DNA of 64,000 bases from CAWUEZ02 sp963921355 (GTDB lineage: Bacteria; Pseudomonadota; Alphaproteobacteria; Thalassobaculales; Thalassobaculaceae). Each line of letters starts with the position of its first letter. The first letter of the stretch is position 1. Both the position numbers and the translations under genes were made by a program. This document shows, one piece after another, positions 33,724-42,080 of the stretch. The notes beneath the pieces were generated by a model, which searched no databases, was not told where the DNA came from, and saw only the letters and a program-made list of their open reading frames with translations. The stretch spans positions 2,418,001-2,482,000 of the forward strand of contig OZ001190.1 of the NCBI GenBank assembly GCA_963921355.3, in the 5' to 3' direction.

Positions 33724-34857
33724 CTAGAGGACTTGCAACTCGGCCTGCAGCGCGCCCGCTGCCTTGATGGCCTGGAGAATGGAGATCATGTCGCGGGGAC
33801 CGACGCCAAGGGCGTTGAGGCCGTCGACCAGTTCCTGGAGCGTCACGGTCTGCGGAAGCACCGTCAGACGGTTGTCGCTGTCGTCGTCGATCTCGATCTG
33901 GGTGCGCGGTACCGTCACCGTCTCGCTGGTCTCGGAGAACGGCTGCGGCTGACTGACCTGTGCGGTCTCGGTGATTCGGATGGTCAGGTTGCCCTGGGCG
34001 ATCGCCACCGTATTGATGCGGACGTTCTCGCCCATGACGATGACGCCGGTCTGTTCGTCGATCACCACCTTGGCGATGGTGTCCGGGGTGACCCGCAGTT
34101 GCTCGACATCGGTGATCAGCGCGACCGTGTTGTTGCGATAGGCGTCGGGAACGATCATCCGCACCGTCGCCGGATCCGTCGACTGAGCGATCGGCCCGCC
34201 GACAAAGGCATTGATCGCCTGGGCGATCCGGCGCGAGGTCGTGAAATCCGGATTCCTCAAGGCGATACGGACCACTTCCATGGCGTTGAGGCGGAAGTCG
34301 ATCTCCCGCTCGATGATCGCACCGTTCGCGATTCGCCCACCGGTCGGCACACCGCGGGTGATCGAGGCCGCTGCACCCTGGGCTTCGAAGGCGCCGACCG
34401 CGACGGGCCCCTGCGCGACCGCGTAGACCTCCCCGTCGGCACCGACCAGCGGGGTCACCAGCAGCTGACCGCCGAGCAGGCTGTCGGAATCGCCGATGGC
34501 GGAAATCGTAACGTCAATGCGGGTTCCCTGGGTCGAGAACGGCGGCAGCGTCGCGGTCACCAGGACGGCAGCGACGTTGTCCGTGCTCAGGCTGTCGTCG
34601 CGTGAGTTGACCCCCAGGCGCTCCAACATGCCGACCAGGCTTTCACGGGTGAAGATCGCGGAGCCGAGCGAATCTCCGGTGCCGTTGAGGCCGACAACCA
34701 GCCCGTAGCCGATCAGCAGGTTCTCGCGAACACCCTCGAAGTCGACGATGTCCTTGATCCTGGTCTGGGCGGCCGCAGACGCCGCCAAGACGGAGCTCGC
34801 CAGAACGATGCCGGCGATCCCGATTGCTATCCGCTTGATGGCCCGTGCCACAGTCAT
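33724..34857 (-). CDS. flgI: Flagellar P-ring protein FlgI
   Basis: This 377-residue protein has a cleavable signal peptide (AIKRIAIGIAGIVLASSVLA) and the FlgI core: RIKDIVDFEGVRENLLIGYG, LVVGLNGTGDSL, NVAAVLVTATLPPFS and VIVMGENVRINTVAI. FlgI builds the periplasmic P ring around the rod. The ATG at 34857 is chosen for the GGGGAAAG ribosome site and the signal peptide directly after it; the reading frame is open far upstream but without flagellar sequence. It heads flgI-flgJ-flgN. Confidence 0.96.
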   Translation of the reverse strand: MTVARAIKRIAIGIAGIVLASSVLAASAAAQTRIKDIVDFEGVRENLLIGYGLVVGLNGTGDSLGSAIFTRESLVGMLERLGVNSRDDSLSTDNVAAVLVTATLPPFSTQGTRIDVTISAIGDSDSLLGGQLLVTPLVGADGEVYAVAQGPVAVGAFEAQGAAASITRGVPTGGRIANGAIIEREIDFRLNAMEVVRIALRNPDFTTSRRIAQAINAFVGGPIAQSTDPATVRMIVPDAYRNNTVALITDVEQLRVTPDTIAKVVIDEQTGVIVMGENVRINTVAIAQGNLTIRITETAQVSQPQPFSETSETVTVPRTQIEIDDDSDNRLTVLPQTVTLQELVDGLNALGVGPRDMISILQAIKAAGALQAELQVL

Positions 34858-34933
34858 CGTCACTTTCCCCACAATCCGCGCTATCGATCTGCTCGGTCGT
34901 TCGTGCCGGGTCTCTCCGGCTTGCCGAGCACCA

Positions 34934-34949
34934 TGCGATTTCCGTGCCA
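34934..34949 (-). promoter_or_regulatory. Sigma-54 promoter of flgI-flgJ-flgN
   Basis: The minus strand reads TGGCACGGAAATCGCA. The -24 block TGGCACG is perfect, the spacing is exact, and the -12 is TCGC rather than TTGC. The predicted start near 34923 lies about 66 bases before flgI. The rest of the 240-base flgI/fliX gap has no other clear element. Confidence 0.7.
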
Positions 34950-35097
34950 GATCTCCAATCTGATCCTTGGCTCTGGGCCCCGGGGGGTCTGTCGTGTGAC
35001 AATCCGACTCATGATATAAGGAAAGATTGCGGGAATGCTGGCGGTCGCGGGTGGTGTACCGGCGGGTATCGGTCGACCAGGGATATCGAGGCAGAGG

Positions 35098-35523
35098 ATG
35101 AAAATCGATCCAACAAAGGTCGCCGGTGTCTCCCAGGCGAAGCGCGCGAACCGGGCGAACCGGGCGAACAAGCCCGGCGGCACCGCTTTCGCGGACATGC
35201 TGGGGGAAACATCGAGCACCGAGCAGGCGTCGGCCCCGACCGCTGCCGGCGGGGTCGATTCGGTGCTGGCCGTGCAGGCGGTCGGGGATCGCGAGGCCGA
35301 CGCCCGTAAAGCACGGGAACGGGCCGAACTCATGCTGTCCCGTCTGGAAGATATCCGGGATGGTCTGCTGATGGGCGCGATCCCGACCGACAGGCTGCAG
35401 GAGCTGGCGGTCGCGGCCCGCGAGCAACGCGAAGATATCGATGACGACCGGTTGATCGAGATCCTCGACGACATCGAACTGCGGGCGCGAGTGGAACTTG
35501 CGAAATTGGATCGAAGCGTGTAA
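35098..35523 (+). CDS. fliX: Flagellar assembly regulator FliX
   Basis: This 141-residue protein starts MKIDPTKVAGVSQAKRA, has a Gly/Ala/Thr-rich middle and a conserved helical C-terminus (MLSRLEDIRDGLLMGAIPTD, LDDIELRARVELAKLDRS). In Caulobacter FliX couples completion of early basal-body structures to FlbD activity. The ATG at 35098 gives the family length; the upstream open frame has no FliX similarity. It is divergent from flgI, also a common Caulobacter arrangement. Confidence 0.92.
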   Translation: MKIDPTKVAGVSQAKRANRANRANKPGGTAFADMLGETSSTEQASAPTAAGGVDSVLAVQAVGDREADARKARERAELMLSRLEDIRDGLLMGAIPTDRLQELAVAAREQREDIDDDRLIEILDDIELRARVELAKLDRSV

Positions 35524-35642
35524 CCCCACGCGCGACAAAGACGGCGCTCTCCCCGGATAACGTCCGGTCCCGCCAAGACTTGGCCGGCGACCCACGCTGC
35601 GGGATGAGGCGCACGTCACCGATGACGCGTGGAGGAATTCGG

Positions 35643-36059
35643 ATGAGCGTGACCTTGCCGCCGGACTACAGGCCGTCGGACGACGAGGAGTTCATGAATC
35701 CGAAGCAGTTGGAGTACTTCCGGCAAAAACTGCTTCGCTGGAAGGCGGATCTGGTCAAGGAAGCGGGGGAGACCCTGAGCAACCTGACCGAACAGAACCT
35801 GCAGCAACCGGACATGGCCGACCGGGCGTCGCTCGAGACCGAACACTCGATCGAACTGCGGACCCGGGACCGCGAGCGCAAGCTGATCAGCAAGATCGAA
35901 GCGGCGCTGAAGCGGATCGAGGACGGGACCTACGGGTACTGTGAGGAAACCGACGAGCCGATCAGTCTGCGGCGACTCGAGGCCAGGCCAATCGCCACCC
36001 TCAGTCTCGAGGCACAGGAACGCCACGAGCAGATGGAGCGTACCCATCGCGACGACTGA
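35643..36059 (+). CDS. dksA: DksA-type RNA polymerase-binding factor
   Basis: This 138-residue DksA-family protein has EYFRQKLLRWKADLVKEAGE (coiled-coil arm), DMADRASLETEHSIELRTRD with the acidic tip residues, and YGYCEETDEPISLRRLEARP. Only the first of the four zinc-binding cysteines of E. coli DksA is present, as in several alphaproteobacterial DksA proteins that act without a full zinc site. DksA with ppGpp retunes transcription in stress. GGAGGAATTCGG precedes the ATG, and a strong terminator follows. Its position after fliX is seen in relatives. Confidence 0.93.
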   Translation: MSVTLPPDYRPSDDEEFMNPKQLEYFRQKLLRWKADLVKEAGETLSNLTEQNLQQPDMADRASLETEHSIELRTRDRERKLISKIEAALKRIEDGTYGYCEETDEPISLRRLEARPIATLSLEAQERHEQMERTHRDD

Positions 36060-36093
36060 TGGCCGCATCTGATTTGTCAGATCTGGGAATGTC

Positions 36094-36125
36094 GGAAGGC
36101 CGCCCTTGGGGCGGCCTTCCTGTTT
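36094..36125 (+). terminator. Rho-independent terminator after dksA
   Basis: A perfect 12-bp stem (GGAAGGCCGCCC/GGGCGGCCTTCC) with a 3-base loop is followed by TGTTT. It separates dksA from the convergent flgH. Confidence 0.85.
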
Positions 36126-36187
36126 CCGGCTTGGATCAGGAGACGCGGGAGACGTGCCAGGCCGGAGTACCGTGGATGCGCTGGGCG

Positions 36188-36952
36188 TCAGAACGGCATG
36201 ATCACATCGAGGACCTGGCTGCCGTAGCGTGGCTGCTGGACATCCGTCAGGTGCCCGCGGCCGCCGTAGGCGATGCGTGCTTCGGCCATCTGGTCGTAGC
36301 TGATCGTGTTGGACGAGGTGATGTCGGCCGCTCGAATCACACCGCCGACGACGACCTCGCGAACCTCGAAGTTGACCCGCACTTCCTGCCGGCCATACAG
36401 AACCAAATTGCCGTTCGGCAGTTTTTGCGTGATGACCGCGGCGACCCGCAGTTCGATCTCGTCTTCGCGGTCGATGCTGCCGGTGCCGGCATTGCTGACG
36501 GTGGAGCCGAGATCGACCAGGTTGTCGCCGGTCACACCCTCCGGCAGGAAGTCACCGAGGATGTCTTCGTATCCTAGGAACCCGTTCAGATCGGCGGTTT
36601 CCGTGTTGGTCCGGGTCCGGGTCGTCGAGTTGTCGAGTTCGGCTTCATCATCCATTTCGACAACGACCGTGATGATATCGCCGATATCGCTGGCCCGCTG
36701 ATCCTTGAAGAAGGCGCGGGACCCTTCCTGCCACAGCGAGTTCGGCTGGCGCGTCGCGACCACTGGGTCTGGCATCGGCATGCTGACCGGCTGGTAGGCC
36801 GATGAGGCCGTCGGATCTTCAATGCGGGACAGTTCGGGGGCATGTCCGACATTGGCCAACCGGTCCATGGCGCCGCAGCCCGACAGCAGCACAGCGAGGG
36901 TGACGGCGCTCAGGATCGGTCGGACCCGGGTTCTGGAGAGCATGCGGTTCAT
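36188..36952 (-). CDS. flgH: Flagellar L-ring lipoprotein FlgH
   Basis: This 254-residue protein has a lipoprotein signal peptide with lipobox LLSGC. The FlgH core follows: SLWQEGSRAFFKDQRASDIG, DIITVVVEMDDEAELDNSTT, and ITQKLPNGNLVLYGRQEVRV. FlgH forms the outer-membrane L ring. The ATG at 36952 is used because the signal peptide begins there and AGGAGG lies upstream. It is the last gene of flgF-flgG-flgA-flgH and converges on dksA. Confidence 0.95.
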   Translation of the reverse strand: MNRMLSRTRVRPILSAVTLAVLLSGCGAMDRLANVGHAPELSRIEDPTASSAYQPVSMPMPDPVVATRQPNSLWQEGSRAFFKDQRASDIGDIITVVVEMDDEAELDNSTTRTRTNTETADLNGFLGYEDILGDFLPEGVTGDNLVDLGSTVSNAGTGSIDREDEIELRVAAVITQKLPNGNLVLYGRQEVRVNFEVREVVVGGVIRAADITSSNTISYDQMAEARIAYGGRGHLTDVQQPRYGSQVLDVIMPF

Positions 36953-37019
36953 TCCTTCATCCTCCTGGGCCCCCCACCGGAGCCGGTGTATTCCTGTTTC
37001 AGTGCCGATCGGCATGCGG

Positions 37020-38024
37020 CTAGCCGTTCAGCGACGCGAGCGTTGCCGGCTCGATGATCGCCATATCCGGGCCGACGACCCGGGCTTCGACAACACGCTC
37101 ACTCTGGGCGTTGCGGACCCGGATCACGGCACCTTTCGTGCCCGACTCAAGCGCTTCTCCGCGGGCGGTCAGCGTCATCGCACCGGTCCGCACCATCAGA
37201 GTGATCAGGTCGCCCTTGGTCACCAGCAGGTTGGGGCGTAGGTCGGTCAAGCGCACTGGAACGCCGGCGGTCAACGGTCGGCGCGCGGTGTGGCCGACAA
37301 TGTCCTCGCGCTGGGTCACGGTTGTGACGCCGGCCTTGCGCGCCGGGACCCGTGTCCAGGCAACCATCTCTTCAGTGATGACCTGGCCGGGCATCGCGTG
37401 TCGGCGCAGCATCGGCACCTCGACGATCGGGATGACCCGACCCGCGACCGAGACGGAACGACTGCCCTCGACACCAATTGTCGCGTCGAAGCGCTGGGTG
37501 CGTGGGCTGTAGTCGATGGCGTAAACGGTCACCGTCAGCGGCCGGTTGGCGGCCACGAAGAGTTTCGATTTGCGCCCGAACACGTCAATGTCGAAGTCCT
37601 CGGCGATGTGCTCGTCGGCCAGCCGGGCGGTCAGCGCGTCGGCGATCACGTCCATCGGGATCTGAATGCTGGCACGGGTGATCACGACGGACTGCTTGGC
37701 GTGTGAAGGCCGCCAGGACAGCCCGACCGACTTGGCGTAGCGCCAAAGCTGCCGGGCGCCGACCACAAGCCGATGTCCGGGTTCCGGAGCTGCGCCGATC
37801 TCCCGGTCCATGCCGGCCGGCAGGTTCGCGAACAAGTGCGACAGCAGGAGATCGTCGCCGTCGACCGTTGTTCTGTCCCGCAACATCAGCGGAAGGGCCG
37901 GGCGGCTTGCCGCCGCTTCCTGGCTGCCTGCGGCCAGGGCCGATGACGGCAGGCCGGCCGGGGTGACCGCGGCGATGGCCGCCGCGATCATCAGCTTTGT
38001 CAGGGTCTTTCCAATCCGGGTCAT
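37020..38024 (-). CDS. flgA: P-ring assembly chaperone FlgA
   Basis: This 334-residue protein has a Sec signal peptide (LMIAAAIAAVTPAGLPSSAL) and a C-terminal SAF/FlgA region (EVPMLRRHAMPGQVITEEMV, NLLVTKGDLITLMVRTGAMT). The additional N-terminal 170 residues are longer than in enterobacterial FlgA (about 220 residues in all), as is usual in alphaproteobacteria. FlgA is the periplasmic chaperone for FlgI. The ATG at 38024 follows GAGGGAG. Confidence 0.92.
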   Translation of the reverse strand: MTRIGKTLTKLMIAAAIAAVTPAGLPSSALAAGSQEAAASRPALPLMLRDRTTVDGDDLLLSHLFANLPAGMDREIGAAPEPGHRLVVGARQLWRYAKSVGLSWRPSHAKQSVVITRASIQIPMDVIADALTARLADEHIAEDFDIDVFGRKSKLFVAANRPLTVTVYAIDYSPRTQRFDATIGVEGSRSVSVAGRVIPIVEVPMLRRHAMPGQVITEEMVAWTRVPARKAGVTTVTQREDIVGHTARRPLTAGVPVRLTDLRPNLLVTKGDLITLMVRTGAMTLTARGEALESGTKGAVIRVRNAQSERVVEARVVGPDMAIIEPATLASLNG

Positions 38025-38062
38025 GGGGTTCTCCCTCATCCCTGGCACTAGGCCGGTCAGCC

Positions 38063-38848
38063 TTAGCGGACGTTGTTGACTGTCGACATCATCTGGTCGG
38101 AGGTCTCGATGACCTTCGAGTTCAGCTCGTAGGCCCGCTGGGCAGTGATCAGAGCGGTGATCTCCTGCACCGGATCCACGTTGGATCCCTCGACGAAACT
38201 CTGCTGCAGCAGACCGAAGCCTGCGGCTCCCGGGACTCCGGTCGTCGGGGCACCCGAGGCGTTGGTTTCCAGCAGCAGGTTGTTACCGATGTTCTCGAGG
38301 CCGGACTCGTTCTGGAACGTCGCCATCTGGAGCTGGCCGACATTCTGGTCGGCAACCTGACCGTCGATCTGCGCGAAGACCTGACCGGACTCGTTGATGG
38401 TGATCGACAGCGCATCCGACGGAACGGTGATGCCCGGCTGTACCTGATAGCCGTCCGCCGTCACGATGGTGCCATTCTGGTCGAGCTGAAAAGCGCCGGC
38501 TCGGGTATAGGCGGTCTCGTTGTCGGGCAGCAGGACCTGGAAATACCCTTCACCGCGGATCGCGATATCGAGCTCGTTGGCGGTCAGGACCAGGGGACCC
38601 TGTTCGTTGATCCGGTAGGTCGCGCCGGTCTTCACGCCGAGGCCGAGATGGATACCGGAGGGAACGATGGTGCCGGCGTCCGAGGAGTCGGTGCCGACCC
38701 GGCGCAGATCCTGATAGATCAGATCCTGGAACTCCGCACGCTGGCGCTTGAAGCCGGTCGTGTTCATGTTCGCGATGTTGTTCGAGATAACCTCGACATT
38801 GGTCTGCTGGGCGTTCATGCCGGTTGCGGCGATGTTCAGCGATTGCAT
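38063..38848 (-). CDS. flgG: Distal rod protein FlgG
   Basis: This 261-residue protein, the expected FlgG length, starts MQSLNIAATGMNAQQTNVEV, then ISNNIANMNTTGFKRQRAEF, AIRGEGYFQVLLPD, and ends DPVQEITALITAQRAYELNS. FlgG makes the distal rod inside the P and L rings. The ATG at 38848 follows GAGGGAGA. It is the second gene of the flgF operon. Confidence 0.97.
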   Translation of the reverse strand: MQSLNIAATGMNAQQTNVEVISNNIANMNTTGFKRQRAEFQDLIYQDLRRVGTDSSDAGTIVPSGIHLGLGVKTGATYRINEQGPLVLTANELDIAIRGEGYFQVLLPDNETAYTRAGAFQLDQNGTIVTADGYQVQPGITVPSDALSITINESGQVFAQIDGQVADQNVGQLQMATFQNESGLENIGNNLLLETNASGAPTTGVPGAAGFGLLQQSFVEGSNVDPVQEITALITAQRAYELNSKVIETSDQMMSTVNNVR

Positions 38849-38932
38849 TGTATTCTCCCTCGACCCCTCGGGCCCGTCGTGTCCGGTTCGTCTGCGGCGG
38901 ACCTCAGAGGTACGCCGTGTCACTTGGGTTCA

Positions 38933-39664
38933 TCAGGCCACTTGCATGGGGCGTGCCAAACGCTGGGTTGCCCGTTCCGCGCGCTGCCCTTCGGAGTCGA
39001 TCAGGTTCTTGATCGCGTCGTAGGTGCGGTGGATCGTCATCATCTCGGTCATCTCGACGATGGCGTTGACGTTCGAGCCTTCGAGCTGGCCCTGAGCAAC
39101 CTGGCTGTTCTCGGCCGGGAACGGCTGAGCGTCGGTCGCGAACAGGCTGTCGCGCTCCTTCTTCAGGGCGGCCACTTTGTCGAACTCGACAACCGCGATC
39201 CGACCGTAGACTTCGTCGCCGAGGGCGACGGAGCCGTCCCCGGTTACGACGATCGCGTCGTCGGACCGCGGGATGAAGATCGGGTTACCCGCCGGATCCA
39301 AGACCAGGTGCCCCTGGTTGGTGGTCAGCTGGTTCTGGTCGTTCAGGGACAGGGTCCCGTTGCGGGTATAGAATGTGCCGGTCCCGTCATCGACGGTGAA
39401 GTAACCGGGGCCGTCGATCGCGAGATCCAGCGTTTTGCCGGTCACCTTCAGCGGTCCCTGCGCGTAGTCGGTGGCGGTGGCCCGGTCGATCACGAATTGG
39501 GTCTCCGTCCTGTCGAACGGCGCTTTCTCGGGATAGCTCTGGTAGATCATCATCTCGCGCTTGAAGCCGGTTGTGTCGACGTTCGCGATGTTGTTCGCAA
39601 CGACGGACATCTCGCGCCTTAGCGCGGTTTGCCGGGACAGTCCGATGTAGATTGAGTTCTCCAT
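38933..39664 (-). CDS. flgF: Proximal rod protein FlgF
   Basis: This 243-residue protein starts MENSIYIGLSRQTALRREMS, with VVANNIANVDTTGFKREMMI, LAIDGPGYFTVDDGTGTFYT and a C-terminal GSNVNAIVEMTEMMTIHRTY. FlgF is a proximal rod subunit. The ATG at 39664 is chosen for GGAGCGA upstream and normal family length, although the frame stays open upstream over the promoter. It heads flgF-flgG-flgA-flgH. Confidence 0.96.
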   Translation of the reverse strand: MENSIYIGLSRQTALRREMSVVANNIANVDTTGFKREMMIYQSYPEKAPFDRTETQFVIDRATATDYAQGPLKVTGKTLDLAIDGPGYFTVDDGTGTFYTRNGTLSLNDQNQLTTNQGHLVLDPAGNPIFIPRSDDAIVVTGDGSVALGDEVYGRIAVVEFDKVAALKKERDSLFATDAQPFPAENSQVAQGQLEGSNVNAIVEMTEMMTIHRTYDAIKNLIDSEGQRAERATQRLARPMQVA

Positions 39665-39734
39665 GACTCGCTCCGTTCCTCGATCGTGTTTTTTTCGGTT
39701 CGCGGTGGTCGTGCCACCGGTTCGCCGGACCTGA

Positions 39735-39750
39735 TGCAGAAGTCGTGCCA
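39735..39750 (-). promoter_or_regulatory. Sigma-54 promoter of flgF-flgG-flgA-flgH
   Basis: The minus strand reads TGGCACGACTTCTGCA: perfect TGGCACG, exact spacing, -12 CTGCA. The predicted start near 39724 lies about 60 bases before the flgF ATG. Confidence 0.78.
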
Positions 39751-39862
39751 GACTTTGAAACGTGCGGAGCGATGCCATCGGAAGGCGTCGGAATGCGCGC
39801 TCGGGCAACTCTGGGCCGCCACTCTTTCGCGTGATCGGGTGTTTCTGTAGAATCGGGTGAGT

Positions 39863-39878
39863 CGGCACCTAACTTGCG
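39863..39878 (+). promoter_or_regulatory. Sigma-54 promoter of fliL-fliM
   Basis: CGGCACCTAACTTGCG has GG-N10-GC spacing and a perfect TTGC -12 block. The predicted start is near 39889. In Caulobacter fliL-fliM is an early, CtrA-controlled operon, so a -24/-12 promoter here would differ. Confidence 0.68.
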
Positions 39879-39933
39879 TAAGGATGCGGATAGGGCTCGG
39901 ACACATCGCCGGGGCCTCGGGACCGCATCGCAG

Positions 39934-39952
39934 CTCGGCAGGAACTGCCGGG
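39934..39952. promoter_or_regulatory. FlbD-enhancer-like palindrome CTCGGCA-N5-TGCCGGG
   Basis: This dyad has the same half-sites and the same 5-base spacing as 20029-20047 and 52264-52282. It sits about 50 bases downstream of the predicted fliL start and about 220 upstream of the flgF start. FlbD can act from either side in Caulobacter. Confidence 0.5.
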
Positions 39953-39977
39953 CCGCGTCGGACGGACGGAGACGCGA

Positions 39978-40508
39978 ATGGCTGAAGAAGCCCTCGACGA
40001 AATGGATGCCGCCGGCGAGGAGCCGGAACGCAAGAGGGTAAGCGGGAAACGGTTGATCATTTTCGCCGCGACCTTGGTGCTGGTGCTGATTGGCGGCGGC
40101 GTCGGAGCGGCGTTCATGCTCGGTCTGTTTGCCGCGGATCCTCCGCCGGTCGAAGAGGAAGCAGGCGAAGCAGCCCCGGTCGAACCCGAACCTCAGGAGC
40201 GACGGGCGTTCTTCTTCGAGGTCCCGGACCTGATCGTCAATCTGAACACCAGCGGGCGGAAGTCCACGTTTTTGAAGATCAAGATCGCGCTGGAACTGGA
40301 AGGCCCCCAGGACACAGACCGGATAAACGAGGTACTGCCTCGGATCGTCGACAATTTTCAGGTCTATCTGCGTGAATTGCGGGTCGACGATCTGAACGGC
40401 TCGGCCGGCATGTACCGGTTGAGAGAGGAGCTGCTGCGGCGGGTCAATCTGGCGGCGCGACCGGTGCGTGTCCGCGATGTTCTGTTCAAAGAAATGCTTG
40501 TCCAGTAG
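39978..40508 (+). CDS. fliL: Flagellar basal-body protein FliL
   Basis: This 176-residue protein has an N-terminal cytoplasmic segment, one membrane helix (LIIFAATLVLVLIGGGVGAA), an acidic Pro linker, and a periplasmic FliL domain (FFEVPDLIVNLNTSGRKSTF, KIKIALELEGPQD). FliL rings surround stator units and affect motor output. It heads fliL-fliM and the two downstream membrane-coil genes. Confidence 0.94.
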   Translation: MAEEALDEMDAAGEEPERKRVSGKRLIIFAATLVLVLIGGGVGAAFMLGLFAADPPPVEEEAGEAAPVEPEPQERRAFFFEVPDLIVNLNTSGRKSTFLKIKIALELEGPQDTDRINEVLPRIVDNFQVYLRELRVDDLNGSAGMYRLREELLRRVNLAARPVRVRDVLFKEMLVQ

Positions 40509-40535
40509 GACCGGGTTCGAGACGAGGCAGGGCTG

Positions 40536-41561
40536 ATGGCAACTGATGACGATCTCGCCGCCGAATGGGAGGCGGTGGGTGACGAGGAAGAGGAGGATGT
40601 CGGTTCCGCCCGGGTTCTGAACCAGGACGAAATTGACAGTCTGCTTGGATTCGACGAGGCCAGTGGCGGCGATGGCGACACGTCGGGGATCCACGCGATC
40701 GTCAATTCGGCGCTGGTCTCCTACGAACGCCTGCCGATGCTGGAGGTGGTGTTCGACCGGCTGGTGCGGATGATGTCGACCAGCCTGCGGAACTTCACCT
40801 CCGACAACGTCGAGGTGTCCCTCGATAACATCACGTCGATCCGGTTCGGCGACTACCTGAACTCGATTCCTTTGCCGGCCATGCTTTCGGTGTTCAAGGC
40901 CGAGGAGTGGGACAACTACGGCCTCCTGGTCGTCGACAGCGCCCTGATCTACTCGATCGTCGACGTCTTGCTTGGCGGGCGCCGGGGCACCGCCGCGATG
41001 CGCATTGAGGGTCGTCCCTACACGACGATCGAGCGCAACTTGGTGGAACGGATGGTCAATGTTGTCTTAAGTGACCTGTCGGCGGCGTTCGACCCACTGA
41101 GCCCCGTGACCTTCCGCTTTGATCGACTGGAAACCAATCCCAGGTTCGCCACGATTGCCCGCCCGGCAAACGCTGCCGTCCTCGCGCGCCTGCGGATCGA
41201 CATGGAAGACCGTGGCGGGCGCCTGGAACTGATGTTGCCCTACGCGACCCTTGAGCCGGTGCGCGAACTGCTGCTGCAGATGTTCATGGGTGAGAAGTTC
41301 GGTCGGGACTCGATCTGGGAGACCCATCTGGCGAACGAGCTCTGGAACACCGAGGTCGAACTGGACGGCGTCCTGGACGAGATCGTCATGCCGCTCAATG
41401 ACGTCCTCAATCTGAAGCCGGGCAGCCGTATCTTGTTGAACGCCATGCCGAATTCGACCATCGACATGCGGTGCGGGAACGTTTCGCTGTTCAGTGGTAA
41501 GATGGGTCGCAAAGGCGGGAACATCGCCGTGCGGATCAGCCAACGTTTGCGCAAGATGTAG
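40536..41561 (+). CDS. fliM: Flagellar switch protein FliM
   Basis: This 341-residue protein has an acidic N-terminus containing VLNQDEIDSLLGF (CheY-P binding region), a CheC-like middle domain (RNFTSDNVEVSLDNITSIRF, NLVERMVNVVLSDLSAAF) and a C-terminal SPOA domain (ELDGVLDEIVMPLNDVLNLK, RCGNVSLFSGKMGRKGGNIA). FliM binds phosphorylated CheY and drives switching. A long acidic lead of about 25 residues precedes the CheY-binding peptide. It lies 27 bases after fliL. Confidence 0.97.
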   Translation: MATDDDLAAEWEAVGDEEEEDVGSARVLNQDEIDSLLGFDEASGGDGDTSGIHAIVNSALVSYERLPMLEVVFDRLVRMMSTSLRNFTSDNVEVSLDNITSIRFGDYLNSIPLPAMLSVFKAEEWDNYGLLVVDSALIYSIVDVLLGGRRGTAAMRIEGRPYTTIERNLVERMVNVVLSDLSAAFDPLSPVTFRFDRLETNPRFATIARPANAAVLARLRIDMEDRGGRLELMLPYATLEPVRELLLQMFMGEKFGRDSIWETHLANELWNTEVELDGVLDEIVMPLNDVLNLKPGSRILLNAMPNSTIDMRCGNVSLFSGKMGRKGGNIAVRISQRLRKM

Positions 41562-41575
41562 AGAGGGGCCGTCGG

Positions 41576-42079
41576 ATGGATCTTGCGTTCACCCTCGACC
41601 TCGTTCTGATCGCCCTGCTCGTGGCGACCATTGCATATGCGATGGTCTTGCATCGCCGTCTCGGCGCCCTCAGATCTGACCGGGCGGACCTCGAGACTTT
41701 CCTGGAGCGGATGTCCCAGGCCACCGCCAAGGCCGATGCCAGCCTGAAGGGGATACGAGAGACGGCCGAAAGAGCGCAGCAGACCCTTCACGATCCGTTG
41801 AACAAGGCTCAGGCGATGCGCGACGAACTGCTGTTTCTGATTGAACGCGCGGACAGCTCGGCCGAGCGGGTTGCCAACGGCGTCCAGAAATCGGCGGCAC
41901 CATCGCCACCGCCGGCCGAGCCGACCGCCGACGCCGAGCGTCCGGCGCCCGCGAAACGCGCACGACCACGCGCGCGCCCGGCGGCCGCTCCGCAGCCGGA
42001 TTCCAGTGATGACCCCCAGGATGGGGCCCGCTCCCAGGCCGAACGGGACCTTATGAACGCTCTAAGGAACGTGCGCTGA
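41576..42079 (+). CDS. Small membrane-anchored coiled-coil protein (DUF6468-like)
   Basis: This 167-residue protein has an N-terminal membrane helix (FTLDLVLIALLVATIAYAMV), a helical segment ETFLERMSQATAKADASLKG and LNKAQAMRDELLFLIERADS, then a Pro/Ala/Arg-rich tail. It appears to be the DUF6468 type that accompanies fliM in Rhodospirillales, as I recall it; no function is established. It lies between fliM and a MotE-like gene with gaps of 14 and 1 bases, so a basal-body or motor role is inferred from context only. Confidence 0.65.
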   Translation: MDLAFTLDLVLIALLVATIAYAMVLHRRLGALRSDRADLETFLERMSQATAKADASLKGIRETAERAQQTLHDPLNKAQAMRDELLFLIERADSSAERVANGVQKSAAPSPPPAEPTADAERPAPAKRARPRARPAAAPQPDSSDDPQDGARSQAERDLMNALRNVR

Positions 42080-42080
42080 C

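Larger units (their letters stand above)
39665..39977. promoter_or_regulatory. Divergent sigma-54 control region between flgF and fliL
   Basis: This 313-base gap has no gene. It holds a minus-strand -24/-12 element for flgF (39735-39750), a plus-strand one for fliL (39863-39878) and a CTCGGCA-N5-TGCCGGG palindrome (39934-39952) downstream of the fliL start site. About 110 bases separate the two promoters. Confidence 0.7.

Noticed and set aside
35005..35030. Sigma-70 promoter for fliX (GTGACA and TATAAG)
   Set aside because: The two elements are only 13 bases apart, too close for a standard promoter.
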